Of a stretch of DNA of 64,000 nt, positions 41,699-53,746 are shown piece after piece. Positions within the stretch are counted from its first letter, which is position 1, and the number at the start of each line of letters is the position of its first letter. A program made the position numbers and the translations under genes. The notes under the pieces are model-generated. The model saw nothing but the letters and a program-made list of their open reading frames with translations, had not been told where the DNA came from and made no database searches. The DNA is from Liolophura sinensis (taxonomy: Eukaryota > Mollusca > Polyplacophora > Chitonida > Chitonidae), in assembly GCF_032854445.1 (NCBI RefSeq), contig NC_088301.1, positions 24,028,226 to 24,092,225 of the forward strand, written 5' to 3'.

Positions 41699-44193
41699 GG
41701 CACAGGCCCTCTGTAGGCGCGATCACAATATCAAGCTTGATCTGTAAGTCATGTAAGTTTCCAACTCAGAATTCGGAAGCCCCTTTCGTAGTGGAAGTTT
41801 ACTGCGACGAACTGCCGTTTACGGTTTGCTTGGTGTTTCAGGGTTTCAATGCCACCGTAACTTGTTGCTTTGTGTTTCAGGTCAAAGTTTCACCATAACC
41901 TGTCGATTCTTCCTCGAAATTGGTGTTCAAGACTTAGTTTCCAGTCAGTGACAGTTAGTTTTTAATGACCGTTTGGCCTGCCACAATGAACACATATGAC
42001 GAATGTAGCTATATGCTATTGAAAGAAAAGATCTCATTGCAGAAACGTTCCAGCCGAAGTTGGATCCTCTGGCAACTAGGTTTTGTGCGCTCTAACTCAG
42101 TTGTGGTGTATGGGTTACTCACCGTTACTGCAACTATTTTCTTCTCCCCCTGGAATTGTGTCTTCATTCGTCGTGAGGACACAATGATTCAAACAAATAC
42201 AGTTCTTCTGTCACACTCCCTTTGAAGCTAAATGAATGCAGAGGCTATATACGGTGCCCTCTCTTTCATAGTACAGCCCGCCAGCGATACACGTTAGATT
42301 GATCTATGTAGGCTATACACCAAACTTTGTAATTTGTAACAGTCTAAATGGAGTAATTTGCTATTCTGTGTCGTCGCTTACCTGGAATGCAGGGGCAAAC
42401 ACTTAATGCAAGCACTCACGGAGGTGAAAGGTGATAAATTCAAAGATAATGTCTCCCGGACGCTGAATAAATATCACCTGAAGTTACCTTAACTGGTTGG
42501 CGTTTCTTGATAATGTACTGGACTGTACGGCAACAAGTCCGACAGTGGTAAAATACTTTTTGGACAGGTTTATGGTATACTTCATTCACCTAACAACCAA
42601 ATCCTGTACATTCATGCGGATAGGTTTGCGGTGAAAGCTTGTCTGGAGCATGATCATTTGTCGATACGAATCCCCGTCAGTCGATGATGTTATGAAATAT
42701 CCAGAGCCATTTCTCTCCAAGGAGTTCTACAGTGTCGGGTCTCCGGCATGGACATGTAACGGTAAACCGGATAGTAAGAAAAATGATCGGGTTTGTGTGT
42801 GCCGCATGTGTACGATGTGCAGTGTGGTGTTGTGCTATGTGTGTGTCAAAGGTAACTCAGTCAGACATGGGCAGACAAAGACTGTATGTATTAAACATGA
42901 ACAGAACCATTCACACTCTATTAACAGTCGTGTCATAGTCACTGGAGTAGCCACAAACACTCACAGTGACTTGTGTTTACCTTCGAAACGGGTTGCAGAC
43001 TTGAAACGGTGAGAACGTTAATAGTGAAGAGCTTTTCGAAGGTGCGTGGGGGATTATGGGAGGGGTGCGCTTTAGGTGCGGCGGGGCGCTTTCAATATAC
43101 AGACAGGTATAATAATGGGAACACCAACACAGACAAAAAGGTGTAATAAAGTGAAAAAGTACATGCGTGATGATTATGTCTGACAATGATAAGGAATAAA
43201 AGTGCCATGCACGTTCACGACGTCATCATTGGCTAATACGCATACCGGTTCGCAATATTTCGAATTTTCCACACTGCTTTTCTCTGGATGCTCAGACATA
43301 CACCTACCCCACAGGAGACACTTCTTGATTCATGATTAAATCACAATAACTTACAACGATGCCAGTTATAGGTAGCTCATGGTCCTCCATACCCTGCAAT
43401 TTCAGCCTTTCTACGTGTTTTGACACAATCTGTTTTAATTTATTGTGAGAAAACGATGAATATAGATGCAAGCATGGTGTCTCGAAGAGGACATTCTCTT
43501 ATGACTGTTGTTTAATACCAAACTCATTTATTTTTCACTTACACAATGGTGGTCATTTTCTATAAGTGGAAAAAGTTGCCCGGGATAAATTGTCGACCTT
43601 TGACAGGCAAGTATCTATAACCTACTTTCTCACCGGCTATGACGTACAGCCTTGCACCCATATTGGTGGAAGACAATATACGATTATTGTAATCTAGCTA
43701 GTTGCTGCGATGCTCTTTCCAGCTATAAACACGGTCCCTACGTACAGTGAGAGCGTAGGAATCTTCAAATTCTCTGCAATGACGAAGAAATTATAAATAC
43801 ATTGGTATATTCTGACAGATCTGATATACTAAGTGTCAGTAACGATGATGCGGCAAACATGATATAGCAAACTGCACTCTAAGCAAAGACACAAACAATT
43901 ATACAGGTGTGTTCCAGTAAACAAGTCACTTTCATTGACACCTGCGTGTATATACCTGCAGGACGCTGCCTATAGAATTGATCCACCGCCTTTGCGCATG
44001 CCTATAATATTACATTTACATCGGCCTTCTTGGCTGCATGATCAAATATGTGTAGTTCAAGCCGCGGTTTACGTCAGAAAACCATTTATCTATACATATA
44101 TGTGTGCCTCTATTGAAACTCTTTACCCCAGTGTCGCCAGTTCAAATGTAAACGCGAAAGGCCTAACTTGCACTGAGTCAATCTCGTTTGTAA
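41699..44193. other. intergenic, no gene recognised
   Basis: A 120-codon ORF at 42650-43012 is Cys-rich but has no recognisable domain and odd composition, so it is not called. No bounded repeat. Confidence 0.45.
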
Positions 44194-44518
44194 ATAGGCT
44201 ATATACCGGAGATTTTTCGAGAAGAGATGGATCAGCGCAAATCCAATCGAATTTTTGCTGTTATTTTAAATTAGCCCAAATAATTACCTTTCACAAATTA
44301 TCAGCTTCGTCTGTGTACGTGTTCTAAAATGTATAAAGCATGTCGCATTATAGCTTTTTACAAACTTTGGAATGAATTTAACACTATATTAAATGGTCCA
44401 GGGACGAGTAGGATATGTTTTGTCAAGGGTAACAATCTGAGCCACTCTTGGTAAATACAGAAAATTTGATTTAATCAGAGTATTTGTATTGTTGTCCCAA
44501 ATCTCCGGTATAGCCTCT
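44194..44518. mobile_element. MITE-like element with AGAGGCTATACCGG ends, copy 2
   Basis: Left end ATAGGCTATACCGGAGATTT and right end (reverse complement AGAGGCTATACCGGAGATTT) are almost perfect inverted repeats. TTAA follows the right end at 44519-44522; the left flank reads GTAA. About 325 bases, same family as 40763-41066, with no coding capacity. Confidence 0.8.
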
Positions 44519-45804
44519 TTAACATCATGTTTAAGTATGTTGCCTATCGCTTATGTATAAAAAATACCGTGACGGTTTTGAAGTCTAGGAATTGTTTACC
44601 GCTGAAATACGTGGTTGGAATTGTGAACGTGATAACCTCCATAATATAGCCAGCCTAAACAGAACCACCATGATAGAAATGGAAATATGGAAATAGGGGA
44701 TACTAAAATAAGTAATTCTCAACGACTTTCAAAACGTTGAAGAAAATCTAGCTCTAAACCGAATAGCCATCATTATCTATTTATAGTCAGTCATATACAG
44801 TTATGTGTAAATAAGAATGAGTCAGGTGTAGCTATATATAACTTGTGATATGTTTGGTAGGCTGTATAAACTAACGTCTAAACTAACGTTGTGCATGGCG
44901 GTACAATATATGTTGTATTTCCAGCAGTGTGGAATTCGCCCTGCAAGTAAAAAGTTGGGGAGAGGGTAAAGGGCATATTTGGGCCTCCAAATCGAAGTCA
45001 ACCCTCCTCCATCTCCTCCCCGGCCAGTTTCTACGTCATTGTGTATGTCTAGGACAACCCGAGTGGTAATTACTAAACAGAATACGAGTACAGCCAATAA
45101 AAGAACATATGCATATTAATGTTTGTCATGGCCATATGCATATCAACATCTTTAAAATTATACATTTAATCAAATATGTAAAGTATATTTTATTTATTTC
45201 ATTGGTGTATTACGGCACACTCAAGAATATTTCACTTATACGACGGTGGCATAGAATGCGATGGGTCTGTCAGACACACTGCGCTGACCTTTGACACTAC
45301 AAGAGAAATATGCTGAGCACAGAGGAAGCGGTCAACGTCCGGAGACTGCTTCGGACACATATAGATAGGGTAAACATGTGTATATAGAAAAATACAACCT
45401 TTTGGTTTTAAGGTAAAATAAGTACATTTGTATATAGCAAAGATTTCCGGATTTCCGGATGTATCGTGTTCCAGTTAATGATTGACTATGGTCTAGATCT
45501 GGCCGCATTTACGGAACCTGTAGCGTATATAATTATGACGCTTCCTGAGTCATTTAGACTGGTCTTCAGATTGTTTCAGCGATGAACACGATTGTGCTAT
45601 TCCTAGGCCTCCCGAACACACAGTGGCATGCCCCAGCAGGTGTTGTTGGACTCGATCGTCAGTTGAATGTTAGAGTCGGTTAGCAAATGTTTCCTAGACA
45701 GGTATGTTTACAAACTTGATGACAACCATTCCAGAAAGTGAAAGCTGTTTATTACGACCGTTACAACACAAGATAATATTCTGTACTGTGTGTATTATCC
45801 CATG
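44519..45804. other. intergenic; SINE tail fragment at 45186-45255
   Basis: A reversed family A tail (TTATTTATTTCATTGGTG, CTCAAGAATATTTCACTTAT) lies at 45186-45255. No gene recognised. Confidence 0.5.
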
Positions 45805-46305
45805 TACACTCAAAAAATTAATCTGTTTATTTGAACAGGAAGTCTGTTGTCTTAGTGGTGTTAAAATGTATTCTGCTATTATAGCAGATTGTTCTGTTAA
45901 GTTATAACAGATATATTCTATTAGTCAACGTAAAAATTCTATTTGGAGCCTTCCACCAATGCGGTCGCTGTAAGTTCAAGTCCAGCTCATCCTGCCTTCC
46001 TCTCCGGTCGTACGTGGGAAGGCCTGCATGTAACCTGCGGATGGTTGTGGATTTCCCCTGGGCTCTGCCCGGTTTCCTTCCACCATAATGCTGGCCGCCG
46101 TCGTCTAAGTGAAATATTCTTGATTAACGCATAAAACACCTGTAAAATAAATAAATAAATAAATAAATAAATGAAGATTCTATTAGAATAATAGGACATT
46201 ATCTTGAATATGACAGAATATTATGTTATAATAACAGAATACATTCTAGCATCGCTCAGACAACAGACTTTCTGATAAAATTAACAGATTAATGTTTTGA
46301 GTGTA
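45805..46305. mobile_element. 259 bp-class inverted-repeat element split by a SINE
   Basis: The ends are TACACTCAAAAAATTAATCT and (reverse complement of the right end) TACACTCAAAACATTAATCT. Inside lie CAGGAAGTCTGTTG, AATGTATTCTGCTATTAT and, mirrored on the right, ATACATTCTAGCATCGCTCA and ACAACAGACTTTCTG. Subtracting the SINE and one target copy leaves about 260 bases, like the copies at 49870 and 54601. No ORF, so it would depend on a transposase elsewhere. Confidence 0.88.
45944..46176 (+). mobile_element. SINE family A inserted in the inverted-repeat element
   Basis: Starts in the tRNA-like part (CACCAATGCGGTCGC, box-B-like AGTTCAAGTCC), continues with GCCGGTTTCCTTCC-like and CCATAATGCTGGCCGCCG blocks and ends in (AAAT)n. 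The 8-base sequence ATTCTATT occurs directly before (45936-45943) and after (46177-46184), a clear target-site duplication. It is 5' truncated. Confidence 0.9.
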
Positions 46306-48494
46306 TGTATGGTGATAGTTGCGCGTAGTTTAAGTATCTGAGTTAACTTTCTACAGTACTTCCTTCCGGTATACAATTATCACTTGTATAATAGGCTTCT
46401 CCTCTTATCCTATATATAATGATCTGTATATTTATATACGTAAAGCAAACAGCGAACATCATAGCATCCTCAATACCCATATTAGACTTCCCGATGTTAA
46501 TTACAATCAACATGCCGTCTTATCCGAGGCTGTGAAAAACGATTCAAGCGTGCGACAAAGGATCCCTTGAGAAAGAGTCTCAAGTCGTCGGAGTTTAGCG
46601 GCGTTTATTTCTGTTCTTCGCTACGTGACAAGAAAACACACACTTCATCATGCCGTATTATTACACAGCGTAGAGTCGTGTACATGCACTCGGGCTTGGG
46701 TCATATATACGTGTGCAGGTCACTCCAACCGACCACTTACAAAACAAGACTACCAGCGGTAAACTGTTTAACTGGTCTGAATTAAGAGGTTGCGGTTTTA
46801 TCCAGTCAGCAATGGCCTCTGAATAGGTTGATTCTGTTTCGCCATCTATTGGTAGACGAGCCTCTAGTATTTCCTGTTGCAGTAGAGCGTCTTGTCAAGG
46901 TGCGTACTGTGAACTGTATAGCCTACATATAAAGAGGTGTTCTTATCACTCATGACAAAGCAAGAGCTATACCATCTAGATCCTGCTGAGATGGACGAAT
47001 CACGTACATTATATATCTAGTTTGTTAACGCAAATTAATCATATAGCTATTTACCATGATTACGACTGGTAGATCACAACGCAGCGTCATCTACATACGG
47101 ATGGCTAACGCAGACGGGGAAAAAGAATGCCTTGTACAACGGGTTGATGATTAATTTTGCCTTGATGCATCAAGTGAAGTCTTTTGGATGGTTAACACTG
47201 ACTCGACACTAGAAACATCGAGTACCGTTTATGCAGTTGAAAATATCATGTGCAGTCTGGAAACACACTATACTGGTGTATATCCCCTAAAAGCTTGATG
47301 GTGCAGATCGGAAATATGTGATAGATGGACGACTGGCAGAAACTAGAAGCCATGATTCACACCGGATATACACCAAATGGGTATATTGTCTGTACAGAGA
47401 TAACGACTGGAAACACCAAGTATCGTCATATAGTTCCATAGTACTGACTTAATACACCAAGCTTCTTCTATAGGATAAACAAAGCTCGGCGTCATGTGAA
47501 GTAAATTGTTGTACTTGGACTTTGAAAGGGGCCAGGTTGTGCATGTAAATGCGCCTATTCACCGCTTAAGGAGATACCAGTGATCAGAAGACTTAGGTTA
47601 GTTACGTACGGTTAGTTTGACTTGTGTTGTTAAAATAACAATAAGATAAACGATCTGTTTATTGCCGATCATTCTGGATGCATGTACTATGCAACGGTAT
47701 CGCTGATTCCCAAACATCTGTCTACGACTCGCGTTTAATGCATTGTGTGGAGGCTTATAAGTTGTGCTTTGGTAATTACAGACAGTCACAGATTAATAAA
47801 TGTCCACATATCATATCATATAATCATGCGCTCCATGTTGTAACGCCCTAGGCTGTATGGTTGACAAACACTGCTGGGATGGCAGAGAAAGGCCGAATAC
47901 AGACCACGTGTTGGTTGAAAGGAACGGTTAGACGATCCGAAACCAGGGCGTGTTCTAATACAGTTTTGCTGTACATATGGGCTAATATATAAATGTGTTT
48001 TGTCTTTGGAAAGCAGATGTCAGGATGGAGTATACCACTCTATGAGCATCTCAAGTACAACACCCTTGTATGTTTACCATTCCTCGGCGACCTTTACTAA
48101 GCTCCGTTCTGCACTATAGCGCCAACACGTGGTTAATGTTTTACTGTGCTTTACTGAACCGCGCTAAATTTATGTCAGCGGACGGATCAATGGGCTCATC
48201 TGATTGGTTATTTTGAGCAGTGTTTATACTGAACATTGTTACATTTGAAAATAGGCTATGGTGGACTCTCGTAACATGCTAAACTGATATTTCTGTACTG
48301 CAAGGCAATGTGTTCCAAAAATTGCCTCTCATGAACAAAAGTGGCGTTGTTTTGTTCAGAACATTGCTTGTTATCCGCGCTCACTGGTTGTTCTGCAAAC
48401 GTTTCATGTGTTAAACATTGCTCTTTTGATCGCTTGCTGAGTGTTCTGAACACTGCTTACACTCTTGTTACATTTCTTGTTCCGAACATTGGCC
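46306..48494. other. intergenic, no gene recognised
   Basis: No supported ORF. Immediately before the 48.5 kb profilin (about 48225-48490) variants of GTTCTGAACATTGCTT recur several times on both strands, suggesting a small local repeat. Confidence 0.45.
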
Positions 48495-48977
48495 ATGGCG
48501 GATCAACGAAACAAGAGATTCAGTTACGAAGACAGTTCTCTTCCATCCATATGGTCAGAGATAATAGAAAAACTGCGTTCTCGTGGGAAGATTTACAAAT
48601 GTGCCATTTTCGAAGGAAAAGGATCTGTGCTTGCTTCAACGCCTGGGTTTGGATACCTCCTTGATGGAGATTTGATGACTTTAAAGAATGCTATGAAGGA
48701 TTCTAAGAGTCAGTTGTTTTCACTGGAGATTCAGCGCGTACATTACACGTGCGTGCGCGCGAGTTCCAGGACTTTGATTGGTCGGAGGGAAAGGAGCCTT
48801 TTTATTGCTCATTTGTGTTTCAGCGATTCTAGGATTCTGATTGGTTACTCCGATATCAATCATCCGGGTTCTTGCATAGAGGAAGTGGAATTGTTGGAAA
48901 AAGAATTCTCAACGCGAGAGGAATTACAGCCCTTCCCTAAAGTCCGAAAAGATCAGGATATCCAGCCGTGTTTATAG
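48495..48977 (+). CDS. profilin-like protein, copy 3 (160 aa)
   Basis: The start is chosen at the ATG in GGCCATGGCG, an ideal Kozak context; the open frame extends further upstream without an ATG. Profilin features: Trp20 in SIWSEIIEKL (16-27, the N-terminal helix, lacking the Tyr of WxxYI), KCAIFEGKGSVLASTPGF (35-52, matching AAIxGxDGxxxAxSxxF), RVHYTCVR (81-88) and LIGRRERSLFIA (94-105), then ILIGYSDINHPGSCIEEVELLEKEF (114-138). The canonical C-terminal LGDYLxxxGL is replaced by a ~22-residue polar tail ending QPCL, so poly-proline binding is doubtful. It is closest, by these motifs, to the copies at 53.7 and 63 kb. No intron is visible. The stop is followed by GTAAAA, a possible but weak splice donor. 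Confidence 0.85.
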   Translation: MADQRNKRFSYEDSSLPSIWSEIIEKLRSRGKIYKCAIFEGKGSVLASTPGFGYLLDGDLMTLKNAMKDSKSQLFSLEIQRVHYTCVRASSRTLIGRRERSLFIAHLCFSDSRILIGYSDINHPGSCIEEVELLEKEFSTREELQPFPKVRKDQDIQPCL

Positions 48978-49869
48978 GTAAAACATCTCTTTAACGTGTG
49001 GGTTGAGACACATATTAAATATATTAAATACATATTATATACAGTTATTATATATACGAGCAAAAATGTTGGAATTGCTGGACAAGTTGTGTTGTCATCC
49101 TGCAAGGCATGAATGGGTGTCGTCGACAAATTGGATGCCACTTTTCTCCCAGTTCACCGCAGAAGGGCTCAGCATCATCTTGTGTGGAGAGGGAGCGGGA
49201 TATGGGTTCAATCTAGGCTATGGACAGGGAATTTTTACCTACCTCCTCTCTCATTCTCATACCCGGTATTGGGGATTATAAACGGTAGATGGTTCTCGTA
49301 TGACAAAAAAAGATCGGCGGTGGGAGGAGGCCACGCCACCGCCACCAGTACATCTTACACCGCAGATACTCATTGTAAATTATGTATATATCTGAGCACT
49401 GCCAAAAGAAAACATTCACTCAGCCAAAAAAGAAATTCAAAGTCATTCGCCAGTTTAGGATTTGTTTGCTCATAATATATTATTGTTAAGAGAAATCGTT
49501 AATTATTAGAAATCAGAATGATGCTGTTATGAAGGACTACACTGCAGGAATTGCATATGTAATGAATGCGAGTATGTTGATACTCATTTTGCAGCGGTAC
49601 CAACAAAATGCACTCGGTATGTACTAAATGTGCCAGATGCACTCAGTCTTTTTGGGCCGTAAAGCTGTACCAAATGTGTTTAACGTATAAACACTCTCAA
49701 TGTTCTCAATGTTACCGACACCAGTGTATATAAGATCCTAATCTATAACGAATGTGCTCAGGCCACAGGTGTAACATTTACCAACGTTCACAGTGTTCTC
49801 AATGTTCCAGATTCAGGTGTTTCCATCAGGAACGACCTCTCTTGCATGAACTTTCTGAACAATTTTCAT
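48978..49869. other. 3' flank of profilin copy 3, no gene recognised
   Basis: AT-rich. A loose repetition of CTCAATGTTCTCAATGTT occurs near 49700-49810. No supported ORF. Confidence 0.4.
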
Positions 49870-50128
49870 TACTCTCAAAAAAAAAATACGTTAAATTTAA
49901 CAGAAAGTCTGTTGCCCGAGTGATGCTAGAATGTATTCTGCTATTTCAGCAGAACATTCTATTAGATATAACACACATATTCTATTAATTCCACCTAAAG
50001 ATTCTATTAGGCTAACAGAATATTCTTTTGAATGTAACACAGTATTATGTTTTCTTAACAGGATTCATTCTAGCATCACTCAGCCAGCACACTCTCTGTT
50101 AAAATAAACAGATTATATTTTGTAGTGT
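49870..50128. mobile_element. 259 bp inverted-repeat element, full-length copy
   Basis: TACTCTCAAAAAA at the left, with TTTGTAGTGTA at the right as its mirror. Inside are ACAGAAAGTCTGTTGCCCGA, GCTAGAATGTATTCTGCTAT and the mirrored AGGATTCATTCTAGCATCAC. Exactly 259 bases, as for 54601-54859. Confidence 0.85.
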
Positions 50129-52129
50129 ATATACACTGAACTGATAATGATTTTACTCTCTGTATATACACTATTAAAACGTGATGATAATAAATACATA
50201 AAAATATAACTAAAAACAAAAACTCAGAATCTCTCTGTCTTTGTGTTCACATTGTCAGCACGTGACAGGGATATCGGTATATATCGATGAAGTATAATCA
50301 AAGTTGCTGATGTGTCTTCTTGTAGCAGGGCGATTCTATGCAGCCAAAATGCTGTCGTCACTGAAATATTATGCCGAAGACACCAGACATGACACCCCGC
50401 CCTGTTACCTTATATACATCCCGACACCGGGCCAACCAGTCCTGTTTCCTTGCCGTAACCTATCAGGGCTGAGTACCAAGCAACAAACCTATGAGAAAAG
50501 AGTCATAAAATCTTGGCATGGCCAGGAAGTGATCTAGTAATCTCACTTGAAGCGTGTATGAGCTGTGAATATTTACCTAATAACAACTTACCGGTACTTC
50601 TGTACTTCTATATCATTACATGTAATAGTTCTTATTACAAAGCATAGGAGTATTAAAAGAAAGGTGCACAAAAAATTAAACCTATTACCGTAATAAGGTA
50701 TTTTGTTACAGAAAGAAGAACTTTCATTCCTTTCGTATGAACAATGTTTTTGAATCCAGAATTTTGATTTTTTAACACTACTATACAGTATTTGCGTATA
50801 AAGGAAGCGTTCTTTGTAAACATTGCATGCATTTACCTGACGGAGTGGTTCCCCTTGGATAATCACTCTACTTACCTGTTATAACCTAATTGTACACCAG
50901 GCACGAACTCACATTTGTCATCCACAGAACAATTCATCCAGGCATGCAGAGTTAGTTTGTTTGAATGATAAGTATATAAACGTCATTTAAATATGATGCA
51001 TCAGAGGCAGGAATGTCAGTTATCAAACATGTATGTTTCTTTATTTACTTCGCTTTAGGTTAACGCCCTACCCAAGGCCTGTCAAATCTATATCATGGCG
51101 GCCAAGCTTATCCTTGGGTGGATGAAACTAACTGAACTAAAATTAACTTCATCAAGTTAAAGGAGTTTGCATCCTAATATGGCATTTAGCAGAGATATAG
51201 AGAAACTGCTCGTGAAGTAGTTTTCACATTTTTTGAATAAGTGGTATAGGCCTATAACTTACGTGCTGCCATCTGATTCACAGTTGTCAAAAAGTTGCAC
51301 CCAGTTTCTGTTTTGTTACCTTGATGATCTAAAAGGATTGGGTAATAACACAAGGCAAAAAGTTTTCATGTTTATATAACTTGGTGGAAAGTAACCGTGC
51401 GGATGAAATGTATAGTGCGTCAACAACCTAAAATGTCTGTGTGGCAGTATTACCCAATCAGTGCTCCTTCACTCTTCAGTTTGGAGGCAAATCCAGGACC
51501 CACCTGCACCAAATTCATATGTGTCACCTATAGAAATAACTCTTGCGCCTAGCTGGTAAAAACTGCTAAAATGGCATCGTTTCGATGGTGTCAGTGTGTG
51601 TGATTGTGTTTTCATGAACTTCGATATCTAGTTTGTGCAACATCACAGAAATAAAAAGTTATTCTTTTTAAACTTCCTGTGGAATATTTTCCCCATGCAT
51701 ATAAAGGCCTACATCTGATCTAGTGTTGCTTTTTTTTAAGTTGTGTTGAGGCCCAGGAAGTATCTAACACGTGTCTTCAACATAAGTCCGAGACCTAGGA
51801 TATTCCTGTGGGCGTCGGTATAGAACAGCCTGCCTGGTAAGATGATGAGCAGCTGTACATCGAAGGCTACATGTTCAGCTGAAAGCTAGATTGAGGAAAA
51901 CCACTGTCACATAATACTGCCATTGGATCACGGCGCCTCGGTCGTTTCATCAAGCTAGTAAATAAATGAGAGTTTCATTTTTTAAACATGTACGACTGCT
52001 AAGTTACATCAGTTTTTCTCCTTTCCGTCAACTCTTATACAAGACCTGATAAGGCTACGAAATATTATGATAAGGGCATACGCAAAGTATATCGTGACAC
52101 TCTGGATTTGTCCCTATCGATCAGTCAGT
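50129..52129. other. intergenic; SINE family B fragment at 50325-50537
   Basis: 50325-50537 (minus strand) shares CATGACACCCCGCCCTGTTA, CGACACCGGGCCAACCAGTC and AGGGCTGAGTACCAAGC with the family B body at 56650-56920. A possible decayed family A piece is near 51040-51120. No gene recognised. Confidence 0.6.
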
Positions 52130-52384
52130 ATAGCGTGCCAGCCCCGCATAATGATCCAGGAGACTTCCACTAATGCGGCCGTCGTGGGTTCAAGTCCAGC
52201 TCATGCAGACCTACATAGGAAGCTCTGCCAACAATGTTTCAACATGGTCGTGCGTTTCCCCCGGGTTCTACCCGGTTTTCTCCCACCATAATGCTAGCCG
52301 CTGTCGTATCAGTGAAATATTCTTGAGTACGGCGTAAAATACCAAATAAATAAATAAATATATAAATATGTAAATAAATAAATC
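52130..52384 (+). mobile_element. SINE family A, near full length
   Basis: Box-B-like TGGGTTCAAGTCC, then CAGCTCATGCAGACC, TTTCCCCCGGGTTCTACCCG, CCATAATGCTAGCCGC, TTCTTGAGTACGGCGTAAAA and a long (AAAT)n tail. Confidence 0.9.
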
Positions 52385-53746
52385 AGTTGTAGTTTGATCA
52401 TATATAACATGATTACAAGCATGGAGCTACTCTAAATTTACTTCAACAAAAATCATTACATCTCATATCTCATAACTTGATTTTACATTAAAACAGAACA
52501 AAATTATCTGATTTTCAAGAAAAGTGACGAAAAATTAAAAAAGTGTTAAGTTTTAACAAAGTGGGCCTTAATTGACCCTTGACTGTTTATGTTAAGCTGT
52601 AAGTTTCATGTCAGAAATGATGCAAGGGAAAGGTAAGTGGCTTAGAACAATTTGATCAAGTCCACCGTTAACAGCCATGCTAAAACTATGTATTTATTTC
52701 TACTTATAGGGGATTTACATGTAGTAGCATTTATTACGGTATGAAAGTTGCAAGTCACAATCTCTGGGTGTACATGCTATTTGAATTTTGATATATGCAT
52801 GGTATTAATTCGTTCATTTCGTTTTGTGTTTTATACACTAACACAACCAGTCCCTCCCTCAAACCTGAATACAAACGGACAGCAGTAGGATTTGAAATTG
52901 TTAGGCCTACCGAGTGAAGTACACATTTAGCCCCTTGGTCGCATGTGCACAGTATGGTCTATATAATTATTCACACAGTTACGTCTTTGGTACTGACTGA
53001 ACGGGTAACTTTTTCTAGGAGTCGAAAAAATGTCTCTCGAAACTCCATTATCCATATCTATTTATACAAATATATGGAAGAGACTTTCTGTATATATATG
53101 CTTATCAGTTCCAGTAGGCACTGATATATGTAGGCCTATATATGCTTATAAGAGGTAAAATCATATGTCTGTCGGCCAGTATATGTAACCGAAGAAACGT
53201 TTTGTTGGGGCTATGTATTCAGAACAAGACGCATTCATGTAAAAAAATATGTACACGTATATGTTGAGATTATGCAAACCTTCAACGTTTAATGGATATG
53301 CTTAAATTGTACGTATGCCGAAATCAGATATTAGGCGTGACATGTCTGGAATGGGGTGTACTGTACGTGTAGCTCAGTGTAGATGTTCATGTAGGTCAGA
53401 AGGAGGAGATAGGCACAGTGTAACGCGCACTAACTGTCGAACCTACGAAAGTCAGCTGGGTATGTTCAGTGCAGAGCGTTTTAGTGAAGGGTACGAATGC
53501 GAGAGTCTTCCTCTGTATACGTTAGTTAGTTAGACTGTGGACCGAGGCGTAATTCTGCTTAACACTGTGTACGTAAGCCTAAGTAACGCACAGTGCCATC
53601 AGCGGAGATAAAACTCGGCGTATACAGTGATAATATGACATTTACAAGCTCAGCAAATACGTGATCACAAAGCTAATTGTGATGATACACGGTTCAACTT
53701 TTAAGTCTGTGTGTATTTCTCTACAAAGGAGTAAGTGTACTGAATC
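52385..53746. other. 5' flank of profilin copy 4, no gene recognised
   Basis: The 72-codon ORF at 53315-53533 is Cys/Arg-rich but has no recognisable domain. No promoter element could be assigned with confidence. Confidence 0.4.

Noticed and set aside
42650-43012. 120-codon Cys-containing ORF
   Set aside because: The Cys cluster has no regular spacing of a known zinc-binding domain, and nothing else supports translation.
43935-44327. 130-codon ORF
   Set aside because: It runs into the inverted-repeat element at 44194 and has no domain-like features.
53315-53533. 72-codon Cys/Arg-rich ORF that might look like a small secreted peptide
   Set aside because: No signal peptide and no regular cysteine framework.
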